A DNA stretch of 64,000 nt from Rehmannia glutinosa (Eukaryota; Streptophyta; Magnoliopsida; Lamiales; Orobanchaceae), in the NCBI GenBank assembly GCA_016081115.2, contig CM071931.1, forward strand, positions 17,336,317-17,400,316, in the 5' to 3' direction. The notes below the pieces were generated by a model. It was given only the letters and a program-made list of their open reading frames with translations, was not told the DNA's origin and did no database searches. Below are positions 32,615-44,400 of the stretch, piece after piece; positions within the stretch are counted from its first letter, which is position 1, and each line of letters opens with the position of its first letter. The translations under genes were made by a program, and so were the position numbers.

Positions 32615-33583
32615 GGGTAAATTGCAATTTTAGTCCTGTAACTTTGGGGTAGTTGCGATTTTAGTCCTTTATATTTAAAACTTGCAGTTTTGGTCCTGGA
32701 CAATTTTGCCCTTATGGCTAAATAGCATTTTTGGTCCTTTATCTTTCTAAAGTTAGCAATTTTAAAGGGATGGCAATTGAGCGGTCGGCCAGGACCCGGC
32801 TCGCCCTATGCCTAGAACAGGGCGGGCGGTTCGACCCGTTCTACCACGTTTTAAATTAAATTAAATTAAAAAAATGAAAAAATATATATTTATAAAATAT
32901 TATTTGCAAAATTTATTATTATCAATTTATAAATATTAAATATAATATTAGAATACGTAAAAATTATATTGTAATATATATTATATATGCAAAATATATA
33001 TTAAAATATATTTTAAAACTAAAAATTCTAGGCAGGACAGAAGTAATACCCAGATAATATGCTGCTTGTTTTTTGCATTGTCTCAAGGTTTTCCTATCGG
33101 CTCCTGCGAGTTCTTTTTCAACATATTGATTACTCCACTATGTTATCTTATCCTGGTGTTCTTGTGCATACATCGTCAAAATTTGACGATATCTCCTGTA
33201 GGTATACATCTTGGACACTCGTCCAGATCCATTTTCTCGGAGAAAATTCTCCTCACCAATTGTTAATTACATAAAATAATAAATATAACTTAAAGTTCTT
33301 AACAAACATGGGCTCTGATACCATTTTAGGCAAAGTACTTAGTCAAATAAGCCAATTATGTGCATAAAGGGTATTTTTGGTATTTTAAAAATATGAGATA
33401 ACCCCAAGGACCAATTTTGCAACAAGTTGAAACTTACAGGACCGAAATCGCTTAGGTATAAAACATATAGGACCAATTTTGCAAAACTTTTCAAATTTAC
33501 AGGACTAATTTTGCAAACTCAATAGTTATAGGACCGAAATTGCAAACTGCCTATAGTTATAGGACCAATTTTGCAATTTTCCC
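32615..33583. mobile_element. Non-autonomous Mutator-like element (MULE)
   Basis: A 969 bp element bracketed by a perfect 10-bp direct repeat GATTTTGCCA (32605-32614 and 33584-33593), close to the 9-11 bp duplications of Mutator-like elements. The ends are long imperfect inverted repeats: GGGTAAATTGCAATTTTAGT and, from the right end, GGGAAAATTGCAAAATTGGT, each followed by more repeats of the same theme (ATTTTGCA, TAGGACC). No transposase is seen. A GC-rich piece starting GGGATGGCAATTGAGCGG at 32766 inside it resembles a hAT-type MITE end. A copia primer-site complement (GCTCTGATACCA) occurs at about 33312. Confidence 0.75.
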
Positions 33584-33593
33584 GATTTTGCCA

Positions 33594-34398
33594 TATTTTA
33601 ACAATTTGCCGAGATTCCTTCTCTCTTTGTTCCTAACGCTCTCTTAATCAATATTTAAATTAGTTAAAAAATACACTTAAAATTCTATTTAACTATAACA
33701 TCCAACTATCTATTAAAATTTCAAATCCCCCTTCAAGTATGTTTCTAATTTACAGGTTTGTACCTTTAGTAAGTGGATAATTGTTAAATAAATACAATCC
33801 TCAATGGATTGTAATATTTTAAATGCGTATTTATAATGTTGAAAAATAATTGACTATCTTGTGTAATTAAGCTAAAATTCAAAGTAGATTTTGTAATTTA
33901 TCTTCAGTATTGTATGTGCTGTCAAAAAAAAGTACATTATTTGTTTCTATGTTTTTGTTGGGGTAAAATTTGTTTTTCCCTATTTCAATTTTTTAATTTA
34001 TATTAATAAATTATTAGCCCATAAAAATTATAAATTTGTTTAAGTCAACAAAAAAGACACAGGAGGCCCAACTCATCGCATCAAGCCCATGAGGCTCAAC
34101 TAATACTATTAGGAGGCCCAATTTGTTATATTCAGCACATGCGGCCCGCAGTCCCAAGTATAAATAGATCATCCTTCATGACATTTCGCTAAACACAATT
34201 TTATTGCCTACGACTTACTGCGTTTTGGATTATTTCGAAGAGCTTCCTAGGGATACTCTGGGGCCTTTCTAACTTTTTTTACCGTGTCAGATATTTGAGC
34301 TTGAATTACCGTAACTCAGAGTGAGCTGAACAACTTTCATTAGCATTAATTTTAAAGTCATTCTTTTCACAATAAATTTTAATAAAAAATTATATAAT
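33594..34398. other. Intergenic with LTR-like fragment
   Basis: AT-rich to about 34040. Then GAGGCCCAAC-type motifs recur three times (34063-34125) ahead of a TATA box (TATAAATAG at 34161) and a leader-like stretch. This resembles the U3/R part of a truncated gypsy LTR, but no partner or boundary is seen. Confidence 0.4.
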
Positions 34399-36123
34399 TG
34401 ATGCTGCTTTTTAGGGGAGATCACTCCAAGTTAAGATTTTTGATAAAGTCCCACACTACAAGAAATCACACATTTTATGATGAAATTTTTCTCGACGCCT
34501 AACTATTTGTCATCATTTGTTAATTAAAAGTGACAACTTTTATTTTTGTCATCACGAAATTGCCAATTTCATGATAATTAACTGAAACCCGTCACTGTAT
34601 TTCATAGAAGGTGAAATTTGACACCAAAATTTTGGTGCAAAATATTTCGATGACGAATTGGTGATACTTGGTGATGAAATTTAGTGTCACGAATTATTTC
34701 TTTTAATGATTACATCATAATTTGTCATTTTCACTCTAAATAAATAGTGACACTCTTATTTCGTCAACAAAGACATATTTTATCATTATTTATTAATTAA
34801 ACATGACAAAAGTTATTTGTGTCATTTCAAAATACTCTTTTATGATACCATTTAATTTTATCACTATCAATATTACATTTCGTCACCAATTTGCATATTT
34901 CATGACGATTAATTGAATTATGTCATAGTTATTTATAAAATGTCGGAAACCAAAACTTTGGAGGGAAATATTTTAATGACAAAAATGATAATAATTGGTG
35001 GCTTGATATCACAAAATATGTTATTTCATGACCAAAACATATTTTGTCATTAATTACGCCAAAATATTAGAGAAAAATTAATTTCGTCAACAAAATTCGT
35101 AATAATGACGATAAATATGAATTTATGAAAAATTACAAAAAAGCCCTTGAGGTTTAATTTTGTTTTACATGTTATCCTTCATAAGCAAAAAAATATTTCA
35201 AAATCCCCTAACATTTAAAAATGTATACAATTACCCCCTTAAATTTAGGGCAATTAAATTGAAGGGCTTTTTTAAAAGTTTTGAAACTTCTTCTGATTAT
35301 TTTGTAATTAGTCCAAACATTAGGTTTTTGTTTTGGAACTATTCATATTTATTATGTTTTTAGCAAGAAAACTAACTTTAGAACACTTTAAAAAACAATT
35401 ACAAACATACAAATATTTTACAAATGGACTTTTCCATTTACTATGGATTTCCGATTTTACAGTTGGCATAAACAATGTCAATTCCCATGTTTTCTCTTTG
35501 TACGTAAACGTTTAAAATTAAAGGTAAGTAACTGCTCATTAGTTCCATTGACTTTAAAATTAAGGGTAAGTAACTGCTCATTAATTCTAGTTTTTGACAT
35601 CATTTTTGATTAGTAAAATTGGTTTATAAAAAAGGACATTTTATATGACAAATTTCATCGCCATGTTTTCTCTAATTTATTGTAGTGCCAAGTCTTCTTC
35701 TCCACAAACAGGAAGTCTTCTTGATCTTCTTATCCAAAAGTGGAAGTCTTCTACTGGGAATTTATCTGCACACTCCCAAACGTTAGATGGGCCCCGGGGT
35801 TGCCCAGGGAAGCCCCTCCAACGCTCAAGTCAATAAGGTGTACGAAAGAAAAAATAAGACAGTAAATGAATACTGAATGTGAAGTTATGGATTATGAATT
35901 AGATACTGACAAATGAATAGGAGGAACTTTTATATACATGGGTAATGGGCCCCGTGGAACGTGTGGTAGAAAGTGACCAGTGGGCCAGTCCCGGACCCAT
36001 TGGGTCGGGCTATTCCATATGTAGCCTATTGACTATTGGGCAATTAATAAGATTAATGCAATATATATATATATATATATTAAATTATATATTAACGATA
36101 AAAAGATTTTTTTGTCCCCAACA
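34399..36123 (-). repeat. 3' LTR of element C, split by a CACTA element
   Basis: 1725 bp including the 1234 bp CACTA insertion and its 3-bp duplication; about 490 bp without it. It matches 42450-42922, including the GGGCCAGTCCCGGACC segment and the TATATAC promoter-like region. An (AT)n run at about 36060-36080 expands it slightly. Confidence 0.88.
34454..35687. mobile_element. Non-autonomous CACTA element in LTR of element C
   Basis: 1234 bp, starting CACTACAAGAAAT and ending ATTTATTGTAGTG, with a perfect 3-bp duplication CCA on both sides (34451-34453, 35688-35690). The sister LTR at about 42495 is unoccupied, which fixes the boundaries. The outer parts are full of short motifs such as TTTCGTCA, TGTCATCA and ATGACGA in both orientations, acting as subterminal repeats. 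A direct duplication of about 47 bp (GGTAAGTAACTGCTCATTA) sits at 35510-35590. A stretch from about 35130 (ATTACAAAAAAGCCC) resembles the MITE in the LPAT1 intron. No transposase. Confidence 0.88.
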
Positions 36124-36681
36124 TAAGCCCCCTAGCTCCCGTGTTGTGGAAGTGTGGAGCAGTGCGGCGGCTAATATGATACGATGTTTGACTTGTCTTG
36201 ATCTAGTTTCTGGACTGTGAGGTGGGAGCAGCTGAGTGGCTTGCGAATATGTAATTTGTATGGGGGGTTCATATCTTGAATAGAGTGATGTATCCTTAAG
36301 TGAAGCGGTCCCCATAAAGGGAGAAGGTTTCGGGAGCGCGGGAGCCCGTGAATTGAGTTTCTTGCATGTGACGAGTCCCTGTAGGACTTTGCCTTTTTGG
36401 AAAGCAACATATTTCCTATGAATGAGTGGGCTTGATGGGATTTGAAAGTCGAGAAAAATGTCCACGGAGAATTGGAGTGCACCAAGTAGTGAGGAGGGAG
36501 ATGAGAGTCTGGGAGCCAGGAGAGGACACCAGGGAACGCCTCCCCAGCATGGGTAAGGGCGCCCTTCAGGTATGCGCCGCAGGGGAGGGCGCACTCCGAG
36601 GGGCGGCCCAAGCCACCTAGTACGTCATTCCTTGCGTATTTTACCATCTTTTCTGGAGTTTTCTCACATTTTGGGTTGGCT
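36124..36681 (-). other. Polypurine tract and 3' internal region of element C
   Basis: On the minus strand AGCTAGGGGGCTTATG runs into the LTR at 36123 and is the likely polypurine tract. The rest has a run of apparent minus-strand ORFs that show no domain and read as translated non-coding, GC-richer sequence. Confidence 0.55.
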
Positions 36682-38056
36682 TAGGGATGGGAACGAGGCG
36701 GGCTTGGGATGGGTTTGTCTAAACCCGGGACTCGCCCCTCCAAGAAAAAGAGAGACCCGAAACCCATCCTCTCCCGCATCAAGACCCACCTCGCCCCACC
36801 CCATCTTGGACTCGGGACCCGGCGGGTCTAACCCGTTGGACCCGCCACTAAGTTTGCTACAAAAATTACCAGTCACTATACAGTGTGTATATTTCCTAAA
36901 ATTTCCTTCAAGCCTCCCATCTTTGTTCTCAGTCCCTTGAGAGAATCAGGTAGTGGAAATATCTATGTAATTAAAATTTCACAGAAACTTAACATCATGG
37001 AAAGACAATAAGTTTGATTCAAATAGGAAAAAGAAACATGAAAAACATAAAAAAGGGCAGAAAAAATTAAACGTTTACTTTCATCAACCAATTCCAAGAC
37101 CATATCTGTCATTAAGATACACCACAATGGTTGTGAATCCAGTTTTAAGTAGGAGCAACATCAGCAAATAAAAACTATATGGCTAGATTGTTGTATGCTC
37201 TTTTCTGTTTCAAAACTCTAATAGGCGTATTGTTAATAAATATATGTGGGGCGGGTCTTGCTAGACCACTACCCGCAGGGCCGGTCCTAGGTTTCGAGGG
37301 GCCTGAAGCAAAAAAAAATGGGGGCCCTCTTGTATTTACATAAGAAAAAATATAATATAATAGAATCAATATAACTAATATAATTTCATTGATTTAACAT
37401 ATAAAATAAGGTATGTAATAACAAAAATACCAGACTCCAACTTTAATATTTTGATCTTTTAAAATAAAGTAAAAAACAATCTTTCAATATAATTTATCAC
37501 AAAGAAAAACCAGAAAAAAGAACTACTAATAAATTAGCTATGAAAAATTAATCTTCTTATATTTTTATGTGCAAAGTCATTAATTGATATTTCAAAGTCA
37601 TTAATCAATATTTCATAACCATGTTTTTAAATAAATTTCATTGTGTGGTTTGCAAAACAAAAAATACCAACATGATAACCACGTTTTTAAAGAAATTTCA
37701 TTGTGTGGTTTGCAAAACAAAAAATACCAAATTTGCATGTGTCAAGTGTCGAAGCGTCGACCTCCAGGTTGGTAGATGAAGCCTGAACCATTATGCTACA
37801 TTTCCTTTTTGTACATTGATCAACCTTTACTATATATAGAACCTATATAGAATAAAAAAATTGAGCCCTTGCCGGCGGGGGGCCTTGTGCGGCGGCACCA
37901 CTTGCACCGCCTCAGGACCGCCCCTGGTTACCCGTCTCGGACCTAGCTGGGTCTAGAAAATATGAACTCGTTACCCGCTTGGCTAGGTCCAGACCTGCCC
38001 CAACGGGGTGGGTCCACTACGGGTCCGGGTTTAAACCTACCCCGTTGCCATCCCTA
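36682..38056. mobile_element. hAT-type element nested in element C
   Basis: 1375 bp. The ends are TAGGGATGGGAACGAGGCGG and, from the right, TAGGGATGGCAACGGGGTAG. The flanks are GGTTGGCT (36674-36681) and GGTTGGAT (38057-38064), an 8-bp target duplication with one mismatch. The subterminal regions are rich in GACCCG/CGGGTC repeats. No transposase is seen. A second element sits inside it at 37276-37926. Confidence 0.75.
37276..37926. mobile_element. Second hAT-like element nested in the first
   Basis: 651 bp with ends CAGGGCCGGTCCTAGG and, from the right, CAGGGGCGGTCCTGAGG. The flanks ACTACCCG and GTTACCCG agree at 6 of 8 bases. Inside, a direct duplication of about 58 bp (ATTTCATTGTGTGGTTTGCA) lies at 37620-37735. 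No coding region. Confidence 0.6.
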
Positions 38057-38800
38057 GGTTGGATTTCAGATTTCAACCTTTCTTCATTTCCGCTCAGGGG
38101 CCGAGGTGTCACCCCTCGTTGATTTCTAGTTCCTTTATTCCTTTACCCATGAGTTTTGATATTCCCCCTCTAGCCTTAGAGCTATGTCTTGTTGGCGAGG
38201 GAGTCATTAGTGCAACGTCGTCTATGAGGGTGAGATTGGCAGAGTTGATGCTGCTGAGGAGAATGGAGCCCCCGCACTTTATTAGTCTGATAGTTATTTC
38301 GGCTTAGACAACCTATGTTTTCAGCCACCCTGTTTACGGCTTTCTTTCTGCACTTGGATGTTTTTCTTGTTATTTCCTCTGAGATGTTTCATTGCCTTCG
38401 AGGGCTGGATGATGTTCCACCATTTTGGTATTATGCTTGCGTTTGTGCTTTTCCTTATATGTATTTGCCTCTTTGTGATTTATTTGTGGCATTCGAATAT
38501 AATTTTTTGTCCATGAGGACTTGTTCGCATTTTGGGTAGAGATAGATCATTCCCTTTAGAAGGAAGCCTTAGTTCTTCCAAAATGGCCGAAGATGTTTGT
38601 ATGGAGGTCATGGAGTGCCATTCCTTGGCCTGGAGGGGGGTGCCCTTCAGGAACATTAGGGGTTCTTTTTTGGACCCTTTATCTTTATTATTCCTCTGAT
38701 CACACATTCATTCCTTCAGAGCTGATGTTAGCATTTTTCGCTCTCTTTTCGTTGAACATTTGTGTGGCTTATGTTTATAAGGAAGGGAAATTTACAAGGA
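38057..38800 (-). other. Internal region of element C, no gene recognised
   Basis: Short frames on both strands with no motif I recognise. It lies on the 3' side of the minisatellite arrays in element orientation. Confidence 0.4.
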
Positions 38801-38804
38801 CCCC

Positions 38805-39135
38805 CTAATGAGGGAACCTCCCCCTCCGAGTGCACCAGATGTGGTTTAATTTATGAGCCCTCCCCCCTCCCCCGGTCCCGTGAGGGAGCCCCTCCTCTCT
38901 AGGGGTACCGGAGGAGGTTTGTTTATGAGGACCCCTGTAAGGGAGCCCTTCCCCTTTGGGAGCACCGAATAAGGTTTAATTTACGAGAACTCCCACGTGA
39001 GGAAGCCCCTTCCCTCCAGAAGCATCGGATGAGGTTTATTTTTCAGGACCCTCCCGTGAGGGAGCCCATCCCTTTCGAGAGCACCGAAGGAGGTTTAATT
39101 TACGAGGACCCCCATATGAGGAAGCCCCTCTCCTG
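38805..39135. repeat. Minisatellite array 1, unit about 57-61 bp
   Basis: About five head-to-tail copies of a GC-rich unit containing TTTATGAGGACCC, GAGGGAGCCC and GCACCGAA-AGG. Copies differ by substitutions and small indels. Confidence 0.75.
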
Positions 39136-39149
39136 GAGGGCATAGCATC

Positions 39150-39424
39150 TTTAGAGAGATAACTCTTCCTCCTGGAGCACGTAGCATCACTAGAGAGATA
39201 ACGCTTTCTCTTAGAGCACGTAACATCACTAGAGAGATAACTCTTCCTCGTGGAGCGCGTAGCATCCCTAGAGTGATAACTCTTTGTCCTGGAAAACGTA
39301 GCTTCACTAGAGAGATAACCCTTCCTGTTGGAGTGTGTAGCATCACTAGAGGGATCATTTTTCCTCTTGGAGTCACTAGAGGGATCACATTTTCTCCTAG
39401 AGCGAGTAGCATCACTAGAGGGAT
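39150..39424. repeat. Minisatellite array 2, unit 39 bp
   Basis: Seven head-to-tail copies; the unit starts AGAGAGATAACTCTTCCTCC and ends GTAGCATCACT. Six copies are 39 bp and one is shortened by 11 bp. Because 39 is a multiple of three, the minus strand reads as a repeating peptide of 13 residues (LVMLRAPGGRVIS), which explains the open frame here; it need not be coding. Confidence 0.85.
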
Positions 39425-41573
39425 TAAATTTCTGATTAAATTGTGAGGATCCCCATTAGGAGACCCCTCCTCTCCAGAAGCGCCGGAGCCAGTTCATTTT
39501 TGTTGAGGAGAGCACCAAATGATCGTAGATTGAAGCCGTATTCGACAATTAATGCTAGAGGTTGGGAGAGAATTGGTGTCTACAAGAGCTGGCGAGGTTC
39601 ATGACTCCTAAAGCAGTGTGGCACTCTCACTGTCTGGTTAGGGGAGCTTGCTCATCTTCAACGTAACCACGTAACATTTCCGAGCAGTCTTGATATCCTC
39701 AATAGTCTCGCCCACTCCAGACTCTGTAAGGAATTTTAGCTTAAGATGAACTATAGAGGGGATGTACCAGAATTAGTTTAGGTTGGGCCTTCTTAAGATC
39801 ATGTTGTAATGAGATGGAACATCCACGATGAGGAAACATACCATTTTCGTGACAGGGTGTGAGGCGTCCATTCCCAATGCGAGTGGTAAATTGATCTCCC
39901 CGGTGGACTTGATCATTGTCTCTCCTAGAGAGCTTGCATTTCTTTTTACGGCCTTTAGAGGTTATGCTGATGACTCTAATCATATGAATATTCTTTCTTT
40001 GGTGTGCAACTTGTGGCAGCGCAGAGCTTTAGCAGAGTTTGTTAATGACTGATTTGGATGAGCTTCCTCCTCAAGAATTTGCATTATTCGGTTGTTATGC
40101 AGCTCCTGTGGGGTGGCCCAGGACATGTGCCCAAATGTGGGTGGCACACTACTTTGTGCGGGGTTTTGTGAGCGTTTGTTAGGAACTCAATCTTTAGCTG
40201 AATCGTGGGTGCGAGAACCCTTGGTTGGTTCAAACTTGGTCTTCCTTAGTCTTGTAGTCTTGTGTTCCAAACGTTGCATAAACCTTCTTCTCTATGCCTG
40301 GGAGCGGTGCTCATGCTGGCTTCATCGCACTCCTTGTAGTATGTTGGAAGTGTACTCCATGGTCTCTGTTTTCTGGACTTCTGGAATGATGTTAATGACT
40401 CCCACAATATGTGATTCTATCTTGATATGACTTTAGTTGGAGAATTATGGTCTAAGTATTCACTGGGGATCTTTTTATTTCATCCCTCTTCAGGAGATGT
40501 GAAGTCTTGAAATCTCTGCGGGAGTAGTTTCACCGATATAGCTTAATGAATTGTGCATCCACTTTTGGAGGCTTGGGGCTCTATATTGTGCATGGCTCTC
40601 CGAGTGTCCTTAAGGCATGTATCCATTTCTTTTGAATGTCTTGAGTATAAACTTGAGAGATTAAAGGATATTTATGGGAGTCCCTTGTCCAGAGAGGATG
40701 CTAAGTGAAAATGCTCAATGACATAGTTGGGTGTTGGCAACCACATTCTTGCGCGAGTGCGAATGAAAGCAATAATTGACTGCTTCTTGTTCCGTGTGCG
40801 ATGGGTTCTTGGGATGATTCCTTCATGGTTCAACTTTTTTCATCTTTGGAGTCTCCGTCTTCTCCAAAGGGTTGAACATTCTTTCCCCTTCCATGTTGGA
40901 ATGTACTTCTCCAATGAATAGAGATTTCGCAGAGCTCTCTTCAGTTGATAAGGGGTCGTCAGCAGGTCTTCTTGGGAGTTTTGCTCTTCTATAAGGAGTT
41001 GCTTGATCCAGGGTAGCTTGACTAGTGTGGATAGCTCTTGACCCGTAGTGCCAAATGGAGTTTGTGACTGTCATCTTTGGACTTCAATGTCTACTTATTC
41101 TCCAAAATTGTAATGGTTTTTCTGGAATATGGCTGTCCTCCAGTCCATTGTTCCTCTCACCCATTCCAATCAATTGATGGTTATTCTTCATGCCGTTGTT
41201 GCAGCCTGCTATGACAGAGCCCTTATGAGGGGTATTTGTGCAGCTACTATTACGGTTTTGCTACAGTAGGGTGCCCTTATGAGGGGTCTTTGATAGCTGA
41301 TGAAGCTCGGGGATGTCTTCGGGCGGCTCTGGGAGCGGTATGATATCTTAGGGCGTTCTGGGTAACTTCATGGAGCTAGGGAGTTTCCCAGGTCCAGCGG
41401 ACTTACTAGATGGGTGGAGCCCTTCAAGAGGAGTAGCTTGGGGAAGGGCGCCCCCTTGAGCTCCTCGAGTTGTTGAATGGCGCCCCTCTGAAATGAATTG
41501 ATTTTTCTCTGTCTTCTCGGCGGTCTGCCTTTTGTTCGGTGTTATCGGCTTTGAGGTCGACGACTTCCATGAA
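39425..41573 (-). other. Internal region of element C, pol absent
   Basis: About 2.1 kb where protease and pol would be expected. I find no RT, RNase H or integrase motif on either strand. Short frames are present without a family signature. Confidence 0.5.
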
Positions 41574-41861
41574 TCACTTCATGAAGTCTTGCAGTATCTT
41601 TTCTTCATTCTGTTTAATTACTTGAAAAAAATGAGTGGTCTCAAAATATTTCCTGTTGATGGAGAATTGGCGTATGAAAGCAATAGTGAGCTTGTCCATC
41701 CCAGTGATTGATCCAACTGAGAGCTGACCAAACCAAGTTAGTGCGCGCTTGATCAGAGTTGTTTGGAACGCTTTACAAGAGGAAGCATCTGTCATATCGT
41801 AGAGATCCACCTTCGCATAGAATTTGTCTAAGTGCTCCCGGGGGACCTCTGATCCCATCAT
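41574..41861 (-). pseudogene. gag fragment, element C
   Basis: A 95-codon frame with the retrotransposon gag domain as in Tat-type gypsy elements: PREHLDKFYAKVDLYDMTDA, CKAFQTTLIKRALTWFGQLS, and FIRQFSINRKYFETTHFFQV followed by IKQNEEKILQDFMK. Only the central domain is readable; the N-terminal part toward the primer site and the zinc knuckle are not seen. It lies about 590 bases inside the 5' LTR. Confidence 0.8.
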
Positions 41862-42427
41862 ACTCTAGGAGGTTGGAGGTCTTGATGGTCGAGGGCAATG
41901 ACTCGGCTATGATGGCAGGGGCCAGTGAACTTCCTCCCTTGGCTAATGTTTGCCACCTACGACTCTTCTACGAGCATGTAAGTGTGGACTGAGAGTGTTG
42001 TGCTCTATTCTCATGTTCTCAACCAGTGGGAGCGCGCTGGTCTCGTTGATTTTCTCCAAGTCCTTCATTTATTTTATCTTCTTACCCAAAGTTGGGGTCT
42101 TCAGCTTCTGGCGGAGCTTGGGGGAGATCTCCCGGCGGTTTTTTCTACGACAAGATTCCCCAGAGCAGCTGGGGCAACTTCCTTCGAGCAGGGCTTGGAG
42201 GGCTTCTTATATCAAGTAAACTTATTCAATGGGCGGATCCCACTTAGGATGATGGGGTGATGTCCTTCTTGCTTTCGACGAGGGCGACATTTCTCTAGGA
42301 GGAGGAGGGTTGGCCCCTTGTCTTACAGGTGGTCGTTCCTCTTATTGGTCTCTGGCTTCGTGGCCTGCAGCTTGGATCCAGCTCCATGCGCTTGAGATGG
42401 GGTCTGCATCTCCGTGTGCTTTGGCTG

Positions 42428-42448
42428 TTTCCCATAGACGGCTCCAAA
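42428..42448 (-). other. Primer binding site, element C
   Basis: On the minus strand TTTGGAGCCGTCTATGGGAA follows the LTR directly. It resembles the TGGCGCCGTCTGTGGGAA primer site found in many plant gypsy elements, with two differences. The exact tRNA is not assigned. Confidence 0.6.
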
Positions 42449-42449
42449 A

Positions 42450-42922
42450 TGATGTTGTTTTATAGGGAATATCACTCCAAGTTAAGGTTTCTGATAAAGT
42501 CTAAGTCTTCTTCTCCCCAAGCGGGAAGTCTTCTTAATCTTCTTCTTCCAAACTGGAAGTCTTCTACTAGGAACTTGTTGCACACACCTTAACCTTAGAC
42601 AACCCCTGGGGGTTGCCTAGGGAGACTCTTCTGACGCTCAAGTCGATGCGATTATCTGAGAGAAAAAATAAGACAGTAAATGAATAATGAATATGAAGTT
42701 ATGAATTATGAATTACATACTTACAAATGAAGATGATGTACCTTTATATACTTGGATAGTGGGTCTCGTGGGCTGTATAGGAGAAAGTGACTAGTGGGCC
42801 AGTCCCGGACCTGTTGGGCCGGAATATTCTATATATAACCCATTAACTATTAGGGAATTAATTAATCCAATATATAAATTAAATTAGATATAAATAATAA
42901 AAAGATATATTTGCCCCCAACA
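42450..42922 (-). repeat. 5' LTR of element C
   Basis: 473 bp without insertion; pairs with 34399-36123. It carries the empty site of the CACTA insertion at about 42495 (GATAAAGTCTAAGTCTTC). Confidence 0.88.
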
Positions 42923-42927
42923 ATAAT

Positions 42928-43230
42928 ATATACCAAAAGTGTTGAATAAAAACATTCTTCATCTTGTATTTGACTAAAGGCGCACTCTTGAAAATACATT
43001 GGAGTTGGATCCATTGGATAATTCGTTCCTTTTGATAAAATACAGCGCGTCGCATAAGTGATGCACAAATCTCCTCTGCCCAAAAGAATTTCACTCTCTT
43101 TTTTCCCTCAATTAGATTTAGTACACCTTTTCTCTTTTGTTTGCCCTTTTACGGTGTGATTTGGACGTTACCATCTTTGTTCCGCAAATCACAATTCTCG
43201 AAGCAACTTAAAAACTACTGCAAGAAAATA
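42928..43230. other. Intergenic, nothing recognised
   Basis: AT-rich sequence between element C and the Pack-MULE-like segment. The minus-strand frames here show no family motif. Confidence 0.4.
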
Positions 43231-44400
43231 AAGAAGAGGAAATACCACAAAATACCCTAATTTTTGAAAAAAAGACAAAAATACCACCCTATCACTAATC
43301 TACCCCATTCGGTCCTAAAGTTCCCAAATATACCCACCCCTTTACTTTTCTTATCAGATTTTTTACCCTCCTCCAGTTTCCTTTGTTTCCATACCTTTCC
43401 CCACGCGAAATTCGACAATAGGCCGTTTATCAGGAAACGGCGAAGAGGTTCCAGAAGTATAAATTGCTGAGCCTGGCGATTTCAGATTGGTCCACCTGTT
43501 TCTCCAATTTTAAGCTAGCGACAACGTCAAAAGCTGAGTGAAAGACACTTCTGGCAAAGACGCTTCACAGAACCCGCAAAAAATCCAATCTGTTATTGCT
43601 ATGGAATTCTAGTTCCATTACAGTGAAATTGAGTTGCAGTTGCGTTACTTCTAGTGATGACAGTAATGGTAAAAATGGCAGTAGTGATATGAGGGAAGAA
43701 TGTGATAAGTGCGTGGAAGTGATAGTAGTAGGCGGCGGGAAAGATCTTTATCTTTGAGTTACGCTCTGGCTCGCCTTTCTTTCCTTTCCCTTTTTGAGAT
43801 TTTGGTATATGTCTTTTATCCTTTTCATTACTTTGCTGCATTAAATTTCTAGGTTTTATGTGTAAAAGTGTTGATGTACGTGGGTTCTGGGCTTATGTGC
43901 TTGTGCTATGGAAAATGGAAATTTAAACTACGCATAGATTTGGTGAGGCGGAAGGTAGTGTTACAATGTCGGGTGATTCGATTTTGGTCAATAAAGTCGA
44001 ATTAATTTTGTTCTATTACAGTTACGGTGGGAGGCGCGTGATATGAAGGTTGTGGCATAGGAAGATTTAAGGCTCCAAATGTGTGACGTCTAGTGTAGAT
44101 GGATTGAAGATGTATGAGAATCATTGAACTTATTATGATATTATTCATACTGCCAAAGTGTAATTGATGCATCCTTGATTTTTCTGTGTTCTTTTATTAT
44201 TTTGTGATTTGAAGTTTTTCGTTTGTTTCGATGTTGTTTCAAGTTGTTTCTTTTGTTCTTTTATGTATTTTCCATTTATTTTGTTCTTTTTTATTATTTT
44301 TGATTTGTTGTGTTATCTATCTGACTGTGTATCTTTTTTTTATTTCTTTTGTAGTGAATGTGGGATTTTTTGTTGCTTGTTATGCCAAGCACTTTATTGT

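Larger units (their letters stand above)
34399..42922 (-). mobile_element. Element C: non-autonomous Tat-like gypsy element
   Basis: An 8.5 kb LTR element on the minus strand. Both LTRs start TGATG and end CCCCAACA on the plus strand, and the element is flanked by a perfect 5-bp duplication ATAAT (34394-34398 and 42923-42927). The only coding remnant is gag. Pol is absent, so it must have moved using enzymes of another element. The internal region holds two minisatellite arrays, as reported for the 3' untranslated region of Tat-lineage elements, and two nested hAT elements. The left LTR holds a CACTA element. Confidence 0.88.

Noticed and set aside
33300..33330. Complete copia element, suggested by the primer-site complement GCTCTGATACCA
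   Set aside because: No LTR pair or coding region surrounds it and it lies inside the MULE; at most a scrap.
36085..36647. Two overlapping minus-strand ORFs of about 160-170 codons
   Set aside because: They lie in the 3' internal region of a gag-only retroelement, overlap in different frames, and show no domain or codon pattern. They are produced by a GC-richer non-coding stretch.
37740..37805. tRNA gene
   Set aside because: The GGTTGGTAGATGAAGCC stretch has tRNA-like words but no box A/box B spacing or cloverleaf; it is inside a hAT-like element.
39095..39415. Repeat-containing minus-strand ORF of 106 codons
   Set aside because: It is the translation of the 39-bp minisatellite; a unit length divisible by three keeps any stop-free frame open.
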